NCBI RefSeq assembly: GCF_014649735.1
Contig: NZ_BMTP01000002.1
Coordinates: 551,697-615,696 of the forward strand
Source: Streptomyces lavendofoliae
Lineage (GTDB): Bacteria > Actinomycetota > Actinomycetes > Streptomycetales > Streptomycetaceae
Length of the DNA: 64,000 bases
Reading direction: 5' to 3'
This document shows positions 63,116-64,000 of this stretch, piece after piece; positions within the stretch are counted from its first letter, which is position 1, and every line of letters starts with the position of its first letter. A model generated the notes under the pieces. The model ran no database searches. It was not told the DNA's origin and worked only from the letters and a program-made list of their open reading frames with translations. The position numbers and the translations under genes are program-made.

Positions 63116-64000
63116 TCAGCGGCCGGGCAGACGCGTGGCCTTGAGGCCGTCGAGGGGGTACTCCTGGGGCAGGCGAGACGGGTCCCCCGGGACGGTGATC
63201 TGCACGGTGATCGGCCGCGAACTGCCCGCGGCCAGGAACTGATCGTTCTCGGCTTCCAGGTACGCCTTGCCATCCTGGGCGATGACACGTACGCCGGATG
63301 CCTCTGCCTTCGCGCCCATCACCGAAGGCAGATCGAAGGAGATCCGGAACCTCCTGACGTCCTCGGCCTTGCCGCTGCCCTTGCTGACGGCGGTGAGTGT
63401 GAGGTCGAAGCTGTACACCCTGCCCCGGGGCTCGCTGCTCTCCCAGGCCCGATTGAACTTCTTGGACACGTCGATCTCGTCGTAACTGGGCGGGACGGGC
63501 AGGGGGGTGATACGCCCGGCGCCGTTCATGATCTCCAGGGCGCCCACGGGTACCCTGCCCCGTCCGATGCGCTGCGAGTGGTCGGGAATCGTGGCCGTGG
63601 TCAAGTCGAGGTGGTTGACGTTGCCCGCGGAGTCGACCGCGTAGAAGTTGCCGTCCTGGTCGAAGAAGGTGGCCGAGTACGACTTGCGCGAGCCTGCCGC
63701 GGTGCTGGCTTCCGCCGGCGGGAAGACCCCCTTCTTGAGGACGGTCTTCATGGGCTGCCGGCTCGGGTCGACGAGCAACAGGTCACCGTTGTCGCCCTCC
63801 ACCGAGATCAGCCGCCCGTCCTTGGGGTGGTAGGCGAAGTCGTCCCACCGGCCGCTTCCCGGGGCGTTGCGAGGCATGGCCTTCAGGGCCGCGACATCGA
63901 TGGCGTAGCTGTGCACGTCGGGGTTGCTGACGACGAAGAGGGTCTTTCCGTCGGGATCCATGTCACCGTCGAACCAGGGCCCGCTCGGCAGCCCGTCGAT
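63116..64000 (-). CDS. Secreted beta-propeller-like protein (DUF6923-like), N-terminus beyond window
   Basis: Only the C-terminal ~294 residues are present; the frame runs open to the window edge (IDGLPSGPWFDGDMDPDGKT). Propeller-type repeats are visible: KTLFVVSNPDVHSYAIDV, GRWDDFAYHPKDGRLISVEGD and DGNFYAVDSAGNVNHLDL. A C-terminal segment (VYSFDLTLTAVSKGSGK, then RFRISFDLPSVMGAKAEASG) looks like an immunoglobulin-like or DUF11-type sandwich. This arrangement is common in large secreted surface proteins of streptomycetes. No enzyme motif is seen. Confidence 0.75.
   Translation of the reverse strand: MDGLPSGPWFDGDMDPDGKTLFVVSNPDVHSYAIDVAALKAMPRNAPGSGRWDDFAYHPKDGRLISVEGDNGDLLLVDPSRQPMKTVLKKGVFPPAEASTAAGSRKSYSATFFDQDGNFYAVDSAGNVNHLDLTTATIPDHSQRIGRGRVPVGALEIMNGAGRITPLPVPPSYDEIDVSKKFNRAWESSEPRGRVYSFDLTLTAVSKGSGKAEDVRRFRISFDLPSVMGAKAEASGVRVIAQDGKAYLEAENDQFLAAGSSRPITVQITVPGDPSRLPQEYPLDGLKATRLPGR

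Overview
The window is 64 kb of very high GC DNA with the hallmarks of a Streptomyces chromosome: GTG and TTG starts, ATGA/GTGA coupled genes, GC-rich hairpin terminators, a xylanase almost identical in layout to XlnA of S. lividans, a SepF-like division protein, CBM13-tailed secreted hydrolases and F420/FMN luciferase-like oxidoreductases. No rRNA, tRNA, CRISPR array, insertion sequence or phage gene was seen. Both ends are cut inside genes.

Layout. (1) 1-6.6 kb, core-like: Pnkp (partial) and Hen1 form a bacterial RNA repair pair; then an F420-type oxidoreductase, a small unknown protein, a MazG-type pyrophosphohydrolase coupled to an AAA ATPase, and a SepF paralogue. (2) 6.8-24.5 kb, an unrecognised small-molecule locus: a sugar-type ABC importer without its own ATPase, two DegT-type aminotransferases, four amidohydrolase-fold proteins, a luciferase-like oxidoreductase, a DapA-family lyase, a Tat-exported beta-propeller, an enolase-superfamily enzyme and a three-part regulator. 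An HTH-MFS pair sits inside it. Three near-identical palindromes control the two operons, the divergent lyase/oxidoreductase pair and probably the regulator itself. (3) 24.6-28 kb: a membrane acyltransferase-like protein and a secreted GH5-type mannanase carrying a textbook CebR operator. (4) 28.1-32.7 kb: two convergent DUF2075 nuclease-helicase genes with the same structured 5' leader, flanking a hairpin-rich spacer and a 42-residue membrane ORF; this looks like a defence-type element. (5) 33.5-37.4 kb: divergent GH62 arabinofuranosidase and GH10 xylanase. (6) 37.4-39 kb: a luciferase-like oxidoreductase and an anti-sigma-type ATP-binding protein. (7) 39.1-51.8 kb: a dextran/isomalto-oligosaccharide locus, with a ROK regulator, a GH13 alpha-1,6-glucosidase, an ABC importer, a GH49 dextranase, an AA10 LPMO between two DoxX-like membrane proteins, and a MsiK-like ATPase. 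(8) 51.9-64 kb: an ECF41 sigma factor with its oxidoreductase, a BrkB protein, a SpoIIE-type phosphatase, PRC-barrel and small membrane proteins, a decayed stretch with doc and phosphatase remnants, an ABC exporter, a flavin monooxygenase, a thiol-dioxygenase-like cupin and a partial secreted propeller protein.

How the parts work together. Three secreted hydrolase sets (mannan, xylan, dextran) liberate sugars, and the importers lack their own ATPase and probably share a MsiK-type one such as the gene at 50.4 kb. The most unusual biology is in regions 2 and 4. In region 2 the unit [DegT aminotransferase + intact amidohydrolase + amidohydrolase that lost its metal ligands] occurs twice under one operator. 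In region 4 a conserved RNA hairpin precedes two diverged nuclease-helicases.
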